Origin: Stenogyne calaminthoides
Lineage: Eukaryota; Streptophyta; Magnoliopsida; Lamiales; Lamiaceae
DNA length: 64,000 bases
Assembly: GCA_037126765.1 (NCBI GenBank)
Contig: JBBCBC010000002.1
Coordinates: 48,426,889-48,490,888, forward strand
Direction: 5' to 3'
Shown here piece after piece: positions 35,237 to 46,623 of the stretch. Positions within the stretch are counted from its first letter, which is position 1, and each line of letters opens with the position of its first letter. A model generated the notes under the pieces. That model did no database searches. It saw only the letters and a list, made by a program, of their open reading frames with translations, and was not told the origin of the DNA. Both the position numbers and the translations under genes were made by a program.

Positions 35237-37853
35237 ATGGCTAAGGAAGCATCAAACGGAGGGAGCCCCAAGCCGCCTCCTGAGCCTTCACCATTGAGGA
35301 GAGCTAAATTCTTTCAGGTATGATCAAATGGTGCTTAATATAACATACGTTGAAGCCCGTTCCCACCAAATACAAAAAAAATCTATGACATAAGAAACCA
35401 TTAAATTGATCAAAATATGGTGAAGTAGGTTATTACCATTGATTTACATATGCTTCCCCCATATAATGTCAATGTTATTAGATATTTAGTACATTGTGGA
35501 TTAACTGAGACGTCAATATAAGGCAAACATGAGAATTCTGGTGACCGGTGGTGCTGGATTCATTGGCTCTCACTTAGTTGATAAACTTATGGAAAATGAG
35601 AAGAATGAGGTACGACCTTACTGTCCTTTTTTTCTCACACTAAGTGTGTTGTGATATAAATGATTTATGAGTAAACGATAACATATATGCATCAAAATTG
35701 TACTTAGGTGGTTGTTGTGGACAACTATTTCACTGGCTCGAAGGATAACTTAAAACAATGGATTGGTCATCCGCGGTTCGAGCTTATTCGACACGGTGAG
35801 CATTACTTACAATTCTTAATTTATCAAACCACATATCATGAATCAGACCACGTATTACGTCTTGCTTTGTTCTTCGTCTTGCTATATAACTACTAAGTTT
35901 CTTGACTATCTTGTGGATTTTTTGCTTGGTCCTATTTTTTACAGATGTGACCGAGACTTTATTACTCGAAGTTGATCGGATCTACCATCTTGCTTGCCCT
36001 GCTTCCCCGATCTTTTACAAATACAACCCTGTGAAGGCCGGTATTTTAATTATCATCACTACATTTTCTGAAGCATCACAACTTATATGACTTAATGTCT
36101 TTATTAACAATAATCAGTAATTAATTGTTTTTTTAAAATTCTTCTTCCCTGCAATATTATTCAACAGACAATAAAGACAAATGTGATTGGTACGCTGAAC
36201 ATGTTGGGACTAGCGAAGCGAGTAGGAGCAAGGTACGTCTCCAGCTCATCATATTCTTTCCATTTTCTCCCCGTTTTCATTTAATAGTGGATGTTTATAT
36301 ATATTCTTCAAATTATTTAGGATTTTGCTGACATCAACATCGGAAGTTTATGGTGATCCACTCATCCATCCTCAGACAGAGGATTACTGGGGCAACGTTA
36401 ACCCTATAGGTAATATCGACATTGCTACGAGTAAAAAACTGACTTCTTTTACACCGAGGGCTCTGTATCTTGATCTAAACATGCTATGTTAATATGTTTC
36501 CTTGGCACTCATTTAGCTTGATTAGTGTCAGAAATGAATCGTTGTTGTTTCATTATTTAACAGGAGTTAGGAGTTGTTACGATGAGGGCAAAAGAGTAGC
36601 AGAAACTTTGATGTTTGATTACCATAGGCAACATGGAATTGGTAAGTCTTTCTTTCACAGCATATGTCAACACAGGAGTTTTTTTATCCGAACAAATTGG
36701 TTGGGTTCTAACCGTGGTTGGACAGAAATACGAATTGCTAGGATCTTCAACACTTATGGCCCCAGGATGAATATTGATGATGGTCGGGTTGTCAGCAACT
36801 TCATAGCTCAAGCAATACGGTAACATCTTTTACCAGATTGTTTTAATCTCCACGAACAATTCCAAGCTTGTTTTAGATCTGTCACTGTTGTCATTTCTTT
36901 GCTTATTATGTGATTCACTTTCTTAAATAATACAAACGTGCAGAGACGAGCCTTTGACAGTTCAGTTGCCCGGAACTCAAACAAGGAGCTTTTGTTATGT
37001 TTCTGACATGGTATTTGTGTTTTAGCTGTTCAACTAAAATCTCGTAATATATCCTCTTTTAATTGTATTCGGTATTATTTTGTGCAAGGTTGATGGTCTA
37101 ATTCGACTGATGGAAGGAGAACACACGGGGCCAATAAACATTGGCAATCCAGGTCAATACTTAAGTCTAATAATTCTCCATTTCATTCCAACCTCATTCC
37201 CAAAACATAATTCTTTCTCGAGTAACACTCTTGTACACCAGTTGTACGACGAAACTATACACAACTAATATTTTTCAGTGAAAACAATTAATACTAACAA
37301 ACTAATACATTTTAGTAAAACAACTAATACCATTTAAATATATACTTTAGTTGCACACAAGTTTTTGTCTTCTTCCTTTCTGTTACTCGAACTAAAGAAG
37401 TCCACTTTCAGGTGAATTCACAATGCTTGAGCTAGCAGAGACCGTGAAAGAGGTACTTTCTGCATGTTGTTTTGATCATAAACTAGAATTTTATTTCATA
37501 AAAACTCTTCGTGTGTCGCATTATATGCAATGTTTTAAAAGGCCCAATTCGGAAAAAAATAAATGGGGGCAGGGGTTATCTAGGCAGAACCTTTTAGAAT
37601 GCTGATTGTAGAATCTATCTATTTTTGGAACATACTTAAAATTTGATTGCATTACTATATATTATTGTAGATGATCAACCCGAATGTGAAAATTGTAACG
37701 GTGGAGAACACCCCGGATGATCCTCGTCAAAGAAAACCAAACATAAGTATGGCCAACAAGTTGTTAGGGTGGGAACCAAAGATCAAACTACGAGAAGGTA
37801 TTCCTCTTATGGAGGATGATTTTCGTAAGAGGCTCGAGATTTCCAGGAACTGA
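35237..37853 (+). CDS. UXS: UDP-glucuronate decarboxylase (UDP-xylose synthase), cytosolic type, copy 2 (342 aa)
   Basis: Tandem paralogue of the gene at 30,028 with the same reaction and the same 12-exon structure: 35237-35317, 35523-35609, 35708-35795, 35945-36036, 36168-36232, 36321-36409, 36564-36641, 36726-36819, 36944-37010, 37089-37152, 37412-37452, 37671-37853. All exon lengths equal those of copy 1, so total length and phases are the same. GGAGFIG, TSTSEVYGDP and YDEGK are intact. The few amino-acid changes are conservative (for example NIKHW to NLKQW and DEHLTVQ to DEPLTVQ). Intron 4 again begins GC after AAG. A GT four bases downstream (CCG then GTATTT) looks stronger but would break the frame. 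Introns are shorter where copy 1 carries insertions. Both promoters look intact, so dosage or expression divergence is possible. Confidence 0.95.
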
Positions 37854-38467
37854 ACACTTGCTTTGTTAGTGTGTGTTTATCTTTGAGAGTCGGAGACATC
37901 TATTTGCAAAGTTTTCTAGTAATATTTCTGCATTGTCAATTTCTACTTTATGTAACTGTATTGTTTCATAAATTTTGCAAAATTATGTTTCATAATCAAT
38001 AAATTGGGATCAAATTTTCTTCAACCTAATTTTGTTATGATGGCATATGATATAGGATTCTTGGAAGTGAGAGCATGTATAATATATTTAATTTGGATGT
38101 GTTTTAAAACCTCGTTATATCAAAATCTAATTTGAAACAAATTGTCAATATGATAATTAGCAATCACATAAAATGCAGTGTCAATGTAACAAGAAAAACA
38201 AATTAAATTGCACATATCAGATCATTGTTAATATTGATAGTTTAAGATTATCATTATCTCTCTATTTGTCGATGCACAAAATATAAAACTGCTTATGCAT
38301 CAAATGTATGTTCGTTCGAATTGGGGAATGGGAAAAAACAATCAAATGTATGTTTAAAGTTGATTGAATGTTCAATTTTAACTAGAATAACAGTGTGATA
38401 TTCTGCATATGCATCAGTTTGTTCCAGTATATTATGAATATTATATTTTTCAAAACCATAACAAATT
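37854..38467. other. 3' flank of UXS copy 2
   Basis: 3' UTR and AT-rich DNA; the end of duplication unit B falls near 38,030. I see nothing else. Confidence 0.6.
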
Positions 38468-38539
38468 GCCTCCGTAGCATAGTGGTAGTGCGTTCCCTTC
38501 GTAAGGGAAAGGTCGTGAGTTCGATCCTCACTGGGGGCT
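38468..38539 (+). tRNA. tRNA-Thr (anticodon CGT)
   Basis: A 72-nt cloverleaf: the acceptor stem GCCTCCG pairs with TGGGGGC (two G-U pairs). The D-loop contains AGTGGTAG, the anticodon stem TTCCC/GGGAA encloses loop TTCGTAA with anticodon CGT, and the T arm GTGAG/CTCAC encloses TTCGATC. A box and B box (GTTCGATCC) are intact. A short T run directly after it serves as the Pol III terminator. There is no intron and no encoded CCA, as in plants. It looks functional. Confidence 0.93.
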
Positions 38540-38544
38540 TTTTC

Positions 38545-38700
38545 AAATTTTTAACAATTTTTTAAAATTCCTTTTATTTCTATGTTAAGCTATTTATAAA
38601 TGAGATACAACTGCATGTAACCTTTTTTAAATTTTTAACATTTTTTTGAAATTCCTTTTATTTCTATGTTAAGTTATTTATAAATGAGATACATTTGCAT
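38545..38700 (+). repeat. 84-bp tandem duplication downstream of tRNA-Thr
   Basis: AAATTTTTAACA...TATTTATAAATGAGATACA begins at 38,545 and again at 38,629. There are a few substitutions. The second unit ends where a GAGACG-type repeat begins. Confidence 0.85.
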
Positions 38701-38828
38701 AGAATCGTCTCATGATGGGACGGGGCATAAGTTGAGCATTAACATTTTAACACTTTGGGAGGGGTGGATGTAATTTGCACTAGATTGTACCCCGTTTCAT
38801 GCATGAGACCGTCTCATATGAATTTGTC
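38701..38828. mobile_element. GAGACG-type MITE, copy at 38.7 kb
   Basis: Starts AGAATCGTCTCATGATGGGA and ends GAGACCGTCTCATATGAATT, with TTTAACACTTTGGGAGGGGT inside, matching 2311-2430. Confidence 0.65.
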
Positions 38829-39305
38829 TTTATTTATTAAATTAATCCCAATTTTTTAACATTTTATTTTTCATACAATTATATCCATTTGCTCTCTTCA
38901 AAAAAAGGCTTTTTCCTGTCAAAAAAAAGTTATTTGAAAATTTTAATTTTTTTTCATAAAATTATATTCACCTCCTCGCTTCAAAATAAAATAAAATTAA
39001 AGAACTATAGATATTTATAAAATTTTAAAATCTTTTTTATTGTAACCCATTAAATCACAAAGAAGGATTAACATTTTCTTTTTCCGCAGGATCACAAACA
39101 ATGAAATAACCCCATGAAATAAAAGAGAATGCTCTTTTAGAATACAAATACAATTGTTAATTAATAAACTGGAACCCTTGAAATAACTAACAAGATTGGA
39201 AGATATAGAGGTGAATTTCGACTTGATCCACTTGAATTGTGAATGTCAATACATAAATATGCTTCTTTTTTTCCATCAGTTGCAGAATATCAATAGAAAC
39301 TGGGA
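38829..39305. other. AT-rich spacer
   Basis: No feature seen between the MITE and the stop codon of the WAK-type gene. It presumably includes the 3' UTR of that gene. Confidence 0.5.
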
Positions 39306-40762
39306 CTACAATAAAGCGAGCATCCATGTAAGCAACAATCCTGTAGAAAATATCCAACAACAAGAACCATTTAATATTCAAAAATCATTAAAAGTTTTTT
39401 TGTTCTAAAAATAAGTACTCCTATATCATTTTTTTACGTGTACGTCCAATTGATAAATGGTATTGAATCAGTTTTATTTTGGGGAAAATAAATGGCAAAC
39501 TAGTTTAGTTTTAAGAAGGGAGAAAAAGCTAGAAGGCAAATGTGTGTAAAAGCAAACTATATAGATGAAGACTTTGTGTTAGCAAAGTGGTGAACATAAA
39601 GTGAAAAGAAAACAAAAAGGGATCGCCTTTTACCTCCATTAGTCAATGCTCTTTGAATTCTCTCCCTCCTTGTCCCACTCCACATGGATCCTGCATCAAC
39701 ACAAGGAGTTAAATAACTTAATATTAAAAATCGTCCCATAATTTGAGCAAGTTTCGTATGAATCTAGGTTCACGTCATATATGTTTTTTCTAATGTCATT
39801 GTTATGCATACAATAAAATGTCGCTATTTTTTTAAAAATACTTCATTTTTAAACAGTAACATTTCTTATACATAAGAGTGTGATAGCACATGCGTATGCA
39901 TAACAATTTGTGACTTGTACTAGGATTTTGTTATCATTTTGCAACCTGTACAATTTTTTGAAACAAATTGCAACATATACTTGCAACTTCCAAGTTACAA
40001 TTTAATACAAAACACTGCACAGTTGCTAATTGATAGTAATATTAATCATATTTAAAGAAGAAAAAAAATAACGTAAATGGGAGTGGGAGTGAGAGGAACC
40101 TCTTCCATAGCAATTGACAGTGGTGTTGAGACCATTAGGGCACTTGCAAGAAAAAGCCTCATCCAAACCAGAATACCCACAATACCCCCCACCCCCACTC
40201 TCCTCACAAGCAGTCGCATCACCGTAATCCCCACCATCATACCTCACCATAATCCCGTACTCCCATTTCATGGGATCCCCCTCCCTCCCTCCAAACCCAT
40301 GAATACGATGAACACTGCAGCTCCCCCAAACCCGACCGGGTCATACACGCAGCACGTGTCACCCGACCCGCCTGGTTCCAACCCGATCCGACCCGAACCC
40401 GTATCGCAGAAGCCCGCCATTTTGTCGAAAACGGGCGACGTGGTGGAGCGCACGAACGTGTTGTCGGGCGTTAGGGTAAAGGGGCACGTGGGGTCCATTG
40501 CGAAACTGCCGGAGTTCTGCACGTGGACATGAAGGGGTCGGTTATAACGGCCGTGTTTGTCGTGTAGTCGATTGAGGATATCGTGTAATGGCCGGACGGG
40601 GTGGTGAGTTCGAGTTTGTCGTCGGAGGTGCATTTAATGTGTTGTCGTGTGAGCCGAAGGGGAATTTGATTGGGGTGGTGCCGCATTTGGAGCGGCATGA
40701 TCGTGTTCATGCTGCTGGGTGTAGCGTGTCAATGAAGAGGGTAGAGAGGCAATTCATAGACA
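39306..40762 (-). pseudogene. WAK-type galacturonan-binding protein (GUB_WAK_bind/WAK_assoc), apparently broken
   Basis: Secreted wall-binding proteins related to the extracellular part of wall-associated kinases, without a kinase. Three exons on the minus strand can be placed: about 40,100-40,762, then 39,634-39,690, then 39,306-39,340. The last encodes a hydrophobic tail ending WMLALL, compatible with a GPI signal. Exon 1 contains CGTTPIKFPFG, the start of the family's pectin-binding domain. Further on come ELTTPSGHYTISSIDY, CPFTLTPDNTF, DTCCVYDPVGF and YCGYSGLDEAFSCKCPNG of the C-terminal cysteine domain. These lie in different frames: at least four shifts are needed, two of them near G-rich runs. 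A stop also separates the first ATG from CGTTPIK. Introns and tail are well kept, so it is either a recent pseudogene or a sequence with consensus errors. Confidence 0.7.
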
Positions 40763-40834
40763 TAATAGTTTTAAACACCAATTTTGATACATCCAATGGT
40801 TAAATCCTCATTAGATTAACCATTGTGGATGCTC

Positions 40835-41040
40835 TTAATCTCATTCTTATTTCATCTCAATTCCACCACATACTCCAACTTCCAAACAAGACCCTATCCG
40901 GACCAATTTCGGGTCAGGTCAAGCTTAGTGTTTAGGATTTAGGGCTGAGTTCGGACTGATTCGACCCGAAATCGGTATGGGTCCGGGTCGGATCGAATCG
41001 TGTTTGAAAGTTGGAATATGTGGTGGAATCAGATTAAGGG
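40835..41040. repeat. Palindromic MITE-like element
   Basis: The arm ATTCCACCACATACTCCAAC near 40,860 is matched in inverted orientation by GTTGGAATATGTGGTGGAAT near 41,013. The inner words GGACCAATTTCGGGTC and GACCCGAAATCGG are inverted too. The whole can fold into a long hairpin. A word ATTGTGGATGCTC at its left edge resembles a PIF-type MITE end. Confidence 0.6.
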
Positions 41041-41366
41041 AGAGGGGTAGAATTGTCACAAAATGATATATTGATGATTTGAAAAGTTAAGGGGACATAA
41101 AAGATAAATGCAAGTAAAAAAAAGGGGAAAAAAAAAAGAGTTTGTCCCTATTATTATTGACATTTTTGGTCGTATGTAATGAACAAAATATTATATTTAC
41201 AAATTATGTTCATCTTATCGTAAAAGGTTGTTCAAGATTCAAATGATATTTGACGTGGATGGGAGAGAAAATTGAAGTCGATGGGCTTGGAATTAGACTT
41301 TTGAAGATGTGCACAGTTGAATAATATGAAAGCCCAAACCAAAAATAAAGGAAAGAATTTAAAAGA

Positions 41367-41440
41367 GGCGCATTCCAATAATTGAACTCGGGACCTCTCG
41401 CACCCTAAGGGAGAATCATGCCACTAGACCACCAAATGCC
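41367..41440 (-). pseudogene. Degenerate tRNA-Pro (anticodon AGG)
   Basis: The minus strand reads like plant tRNA-Pro: CATTTGGT, GTCTAGTGGCATGATTCTC, the loop word TTAGGGTG with anticodon AGG, and GAGAGGTCCCGAGTTCAA. Defects: an extra GGT in the D-arm region, a mismatch in the anticodon stem (CTCCC against GCGAG), a B box changed from TTCGA to TTCAA, a poor T stem, and an acceptor stem that no longer pairs well. Hence a pseudogene. Confidence 0.8.
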
Positions 41441-44400
41441 GTTTCGTTGAAACTTTAGTTAACTTTTAAAATTTAAATATGATTAACTCTGACAATGAAT
41501 ATCTTTTGTTATTGCTGTTGTTGTTGTTGTTTTTTTTTTTTTTTAAAGGCATGGGTTTATTGTTGTTGCTGTTGTGAAGAAAAGGCTTTCGCTGTTTAGT
41601 TGGTTGAGATCATGAGTTCCAGATATGATTGCATATGAAAATTTGAAAATTCGACAGCATCGTACTCTAATTAATATGTTAGTTGAGCTGTTGTTTTCTC
41701 AAGAATTATAAGTAAGCAAACAAAAGTCATGTGGTCTCTGAATTTTAGTATTCCACTATTAACTACGTACCTTAGCCCCCACAAGATTCATTTATTAAAA
41801 GAACAAAAATGCAGTGTCTGTTAGGTAAACACTGTCTGTTCTATTTATGGCATTTTTTCTAAAGAAGGAAAAAAGACTTTCGCATGTACCACTTTGAATG
41901 AGTTTAATCAATTATAAGATGCTACATCATTTCCAGTGATATAGTCATAACTTTTAATTAAAGGGCCTAACTTAATAAATAAAAATAAAATAATTTAAAG
42001 TTTAATAAATAAAAATAAACTAAATTTATTATATTGTAATTTATTTTATTAATATAATTACATTATATATTCGAAGTACTATTGATCATATCGTCTAAGA
42101 AAAACTCAATGTATATAAATTGAATAATCAAATTCGAAAAAAAATATGAATTTAATAAAGTTTATTCATAAAAAATGCGTCTAAAACTAAATTATTAATA
42201 ATTGTCGTTCCAACAATAAGTGTGACCAGAAGCGACCCAACCTGATTTATGATTAAATGAAGGACCTTTAATATTTAGCCCTAAATAATTAGTACTAAAA
42301 AGAAAGAAAATAAATAAAGGAATGGAAGCATGACCAATAAAAATTAAAATCTGAATGAATAAAGAAACGAAAGTGTGACCAACAATTGAAACCTGATTTA
42401 TGATTGATAGAAGGACATTAAAAAAAAGTATATATATATATATTATATAGAGTTTCGTACGAGTCTAGGGGGCAGTGTCCCCCGTAACTCAATGTGGCTC
42501 CGTCCTTAATCATTTTATTGATATTTTCGTCTGAAATTCTATGAAGAAAAGAAAATAAATCATTTTTTGGTCTAATTGTGGATACAGTTCAATTAATTCG
42601 ATAAATTCATATTCTTAAATAACCATATTCCACGAACATTTCTTAAAAACATAATTAAATACAACACATCAAATGTAAAGTGCTTTGACACGTTTGGGTT
42701 GTTAAAAGAAGCAAAAAAAAGTGAATTTTAAGTATTTATTGCTAGAAATTATAGAATTTGTAGGCTTCCTATTGTGCCAATGAGCTGTTTTCCTGTAAAT
42801 TTACCTAAAAATTAATTAAGAGTTCATCTTCTGTGAACTTAAATGCTATATATCATCTCTTAGTTATATAAAGTATCATAATTTAAAAAATATTCAATTT
42901 TATATGTTGTTCACTAAAATCACTAATTAAATAGCTACACTCTTTTTATACATAACCTTTTTATTGATAAGAGGGGCTAGTAAGTTTTTTCATACATAAA
43001 TTTTTTTGGGAAAAAAATCGTACGATAAAATCAAATAATTTTCAGAAAAAGAGGTGGAAGATTAGTTTATGTTAATAACTAGTATAACATTTTATATTTC
43101 TTATAAAATATTATAAGTAAAACTTATTATAAAATCTATTAATAATTATATTTACAATCACACTCACTAAATAATATAATAATATAAAGTTAAACCCTAA
43201 ATTATACTCCAAAATCAAAACAAATACGTAATTTTAAAATTCATTAAATTTATTGATTTTAAAACATCACTTAAAATTCAAACTAAATATACCCCAAGAT
43301 AGTTGCCTAGTCAAAAATGGGACAAATGAATGAATGATAACACTGATCGTATATAAATGAAAAATAAAATACTGGGAAACTATATTTTTTAGTGGAATAA
43401 TATGCCTTTGCAAGCTAAACCCCTAATTAAATACCCATGTGCTTCTTTTTTTTTTTTTTTTTAACAGAAAAAAGATGGAAAGGGGAGTACTATGATACTT
43501 CAACCCTTTACATTGTTCGAACATCTCCCTCACGCAATAAAAAATCCCCTATCCACTATCACAAGTATTCTAAGCACAATTATTTCTTCATTTATATAGC
43601 GACACAATAATTTTTAAGATCATCTAACCAATCAATTTTTAAGATCATTTATATAGCGCCACAAACATTAAATTTAAGACACGTTTCTTTTGTAAAGTTA
43701 TGGCAATTTGATTATTATGAAGACACCTTAAATTGTCTTACTTTTTGTCATTAAGCGATATGTGTACTCCAAAAAGGTTACGATCAGCTTCTTCACTAAA
43801 AATTCGTGTTTGTTATAATAATAGTAATATATTTTTCTTGAAATTATATTAAGGTGCTACTGTTTCATTCATATCAAATCAAATATATAAATGTAATTGA
43901 TATTACTTATATATAATTGTGTATGTGTGTGTGTATATATGAAATATGAGTTATGATAAGTAAAAAATTAGAGAGAGGGAATGGTGATAAAATAAAATTG
44001 AATTAAAATATTAATAATTCTGTCCAATTTTATTCTTCCTATTTTTCTCTTTAAATTGTTCAATTTTATCATTCGCAATTCATTATTTAGAAATAATCAC
44101 TCTATGCTACATTATCTCCATTCTCCACCTTACTTTATAGTATTATATTTTATTTATTTTATATATAAACTATTAATATTCTTTAAAACATGTGCTCAAA
44201 TAAATGAAGATAATGAAATCAGACAAGGGGAGTATATATCAAATGTTCGCAAAATCTAAAATTTATCACCCTAGCTATACAACATAGGATAGAGATTAAA
44301 AGCGACAATACATGTGATTTGAAATTAAAATTTTCAACAAACTCTTAGTCCGCTAGGGACAACTGTTTGTAGGATAGAGACTGAAATTCATAATTCTCAT

Positions 44401-44833
44401 CTTATTGCTAATTCTCGAAAATTTGAAGCCCACTCACTTCAAATCATCAAAATTTTAAAGCGTAACTTAATTACATTACTAGTTCTGATTTGCTTGAACG
44501 ATGATTCATTTTAAACGAACTCTAATTAGCTAAGAAATGTTGGAAAAATTATTAATAGATATAAACTTTTGATGTAAATTACTCATAAATACAAATAAAA
44601 TTATATATATAGAAGTTACAAGCGAAAATATAAATATATCTATATATATAATCATTTTGTATTTATCAGTAAGTTGCAATCATAAACTATAACTATCAAT
44701 TCTGCCAAAAATGTTAGACATGGTAGATACGTTTTTGTCAATTTTCACATTACCTACGCCATTGTCTTCAGCTATATATTTCGTACTTATACTCAAACAC
44801 TACACATTGTTAATGGTTGAAAAATAAGTGCAA

Positions 44834-45315
44834 TTTTTTTTTAACAGCAAAAAACGGATTTTATTCAAAAAATGGGTATAAGAAATACCCAACAACAAGA
44901 ATTAACAATGTACAAGCTTAACACTCAAGAACCATTTTAGGATTAGTTAAATAGTCGCTATAAGAAAAATTAGAGCACATCAACTCTTTCACATAGAACA
45001 AATTCCAAAGCTTAGCTTTAATATCATCAACAATTTTTGCAACTGAGAATACGGAATTATTGAAAATTAAATCATTTATTCCTTTCCATATCGCCCAGGT
45101 CACACAAAGCCAAATAGATGTAGCAATTTGTTTACCTTTCTTGCCTCTGAGAATTCGACAATGACCAAGTAGATTGTAGACGGGTCTATGATGAAATACC
45201 ATCGATATTTTGAGTCATTTGAAGCATTCCATCCACACTTTATATGAAGTTTCACATTCGAAGAAGATGTGATTTCCATTTTCATCTTTCTCCTTGCACA
45301 AGGGGCATCGAACGT
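44834..45315 (-). mobile_element. 5'-truncated LINE: zf-RVT and RNase H-proximal end
   Basis: On the minus strand the frame runs RDVRCPLCKEKDENGNHIFF-EC (zinc-binding C-x2-C...H-x4-C of the reverse-transcriptase zinc finger). An in-frame TGA follows, then LCVTWAIWKGINDLIFN, typical of the end of plant LINE ORF2. The ORF stop is near 44,918, then a 3' UTR and a poly(A), seen as T at 44,834-44,842. Upstream RT is missing and the TGA makes it inactive. Confidence 0.85.
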
Positions 45316-45954
45316 CTCGTGAAATATTTATCGCTAAAAATTATAGATGTAAAATGAATTATTGTTGTGACTTTTTGGATACTTAATCGGGTTTCAAAGT
45401 AGATAAATAACCACAATTCAATTAAACAAATTATAGGCAATCCATTGTAAAATCAGTGATTAAATATATATTTTTTAATAAAAAATTTATGTGAACTCGA
45501 ATTCACCATACACTCTATCTTTTTAATGTCATTATTATTTATAAAAAAAAATATCACTAGTATACATAAAAATTAAAAAAATTTAAAAATGAAAAAGTAT
45601 TTTAAGCTGCCCTCATTGTCTACTTTTAGGGGTATTTGTGTAATTTGTGTAGAAATAATGGGGGATAGGTCTCACACATTGAAGCACACCCAATAATGAA
45701 GAAGACTAGTCATGTTCCTACTGAGATTTCATCTTAAAATTAATTGGTGATACGAGGAGTGACATGTATGAATTCCTTAATTTTTCGATGTGGGACAACT
45801 CACGTATGAATTCATATCAAAATATTCAACAATTTGTCATATCTCAACTATTCACACTACATTTTCCTTATACTATATTTTATAATTTGTGTTAAAAAGT
45901 AAATAAGAATATTAGAGAGATGAAGGGAATATTAAAATGTAATTTGTTCATGAG

Positions 45955-46300
45955 TAGGTTTTCGGTGAAATTTATTCATAATATAAAACTTATACCACCA
46001 TATTTATAAACTAATATTATAACATTTATCAATTAATGTTATTACATTTGTAAAGTAAAATCATAACATTAAATGTTATATGTACAAGTTTATAATATTA
46101 GGAAACTATATAAATGAATTAATTTAACGTTTCTCTATAAGTTCGAACTTTTAGATAACACATAATTCTTTTACGAGGGAACTATACATCTCTATATATT
46201 CGGACTTTTAAATGAAACAAAATTCTTTCATATAAGAGAAGTGATATCAGTTTATAAGTGTAATAATATTAATTTCATACCATGAACAAAATTTACGGGC
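45955..46300. mobile_element. Palindromic MITE, third copy of the 1022/33,797 family
   Basis: GTGAAATTTATTCATAATAT at the left, and the inverted counterpart ATTTCATACCATGAACAAAA at the right. It is longer than the other copies because of about 120 bases of extra sequence in the middle. Confidence 0.55.
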
Positions 46301-46540
46301 ACTTTATGTTTATTCATTAATTTACATATTTATTAATTAATTAATAAGATTTAAAAAATTATAGTTCAATAAATACTTTTTTATAATTATTTTATTTTTT
46401 TCCTTTGATTTTGAAATGTACCAAACATTTCTAATGCCACACTTTACACCATTTTAGCGTTAATTGAAAAGCGGAATTCAACCACAGTTGGCTCTGACAG
46501 CTCCACATCCTCTGAAGCCTCGCGATATTTCCAAGGGACC

Positions 46541-46549
46541 ATATATAAA
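46541..46549 (+). promoter_or_regulatory. TATA box of the alpha/beta-hydrolase gene
   Basis: ATATATAAA lies 83 bases before the ATG at 46,624, which fits a short leader. Confidence 0.7.
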
Positions 46550-46623
46550 TACAACACACAAATTTCACACTACCATTTCAGTCACAACCCCCACTTACCC
46601 GGATCCGTCCGGGTCGACCCACA

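Larger units (their letters stand above)
28405..38030 (+). other. Tandem segmental duplication carrying two UXS genes
   Basis: Unit A spans about 28,405-33,140 and unit B about 33,145-38,030. The upstream borders match: both have CACACTCAACTCATCTAAA followed by similar sequence. Promoter, leader intron, all 12 exons and part of each intron are collinear. Unit B has extra sequence in its upstream part: a LINE piece and a nested MITE. Unit A has a MITE in intron 8. Confidence 0.85.
40763..46540. other. Long region without protein genes
   Basis: AT-rich. Holds a palindromic element (40,835), a degenerate tRNA-Pro (41,367), T-rich runs at 41,530 and 43,450, a LINE remnant (44,834) and a MITE (45,955). 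The short frame near 44,056 is not supported by any motif. Confidence 0.65.

Noticed and set aside
40077..40532. 151-codon plus-strand open frame
   Set aside because: Antisense shadow of the GC-rich WAK-type exon on the minus strand.
43444..43500. LINE tail at the T run near 43,450
   Set aside because: The word TTTAACAG after the T run resembles the LINE at 44,834, but no coding remnant or target repeat follows.
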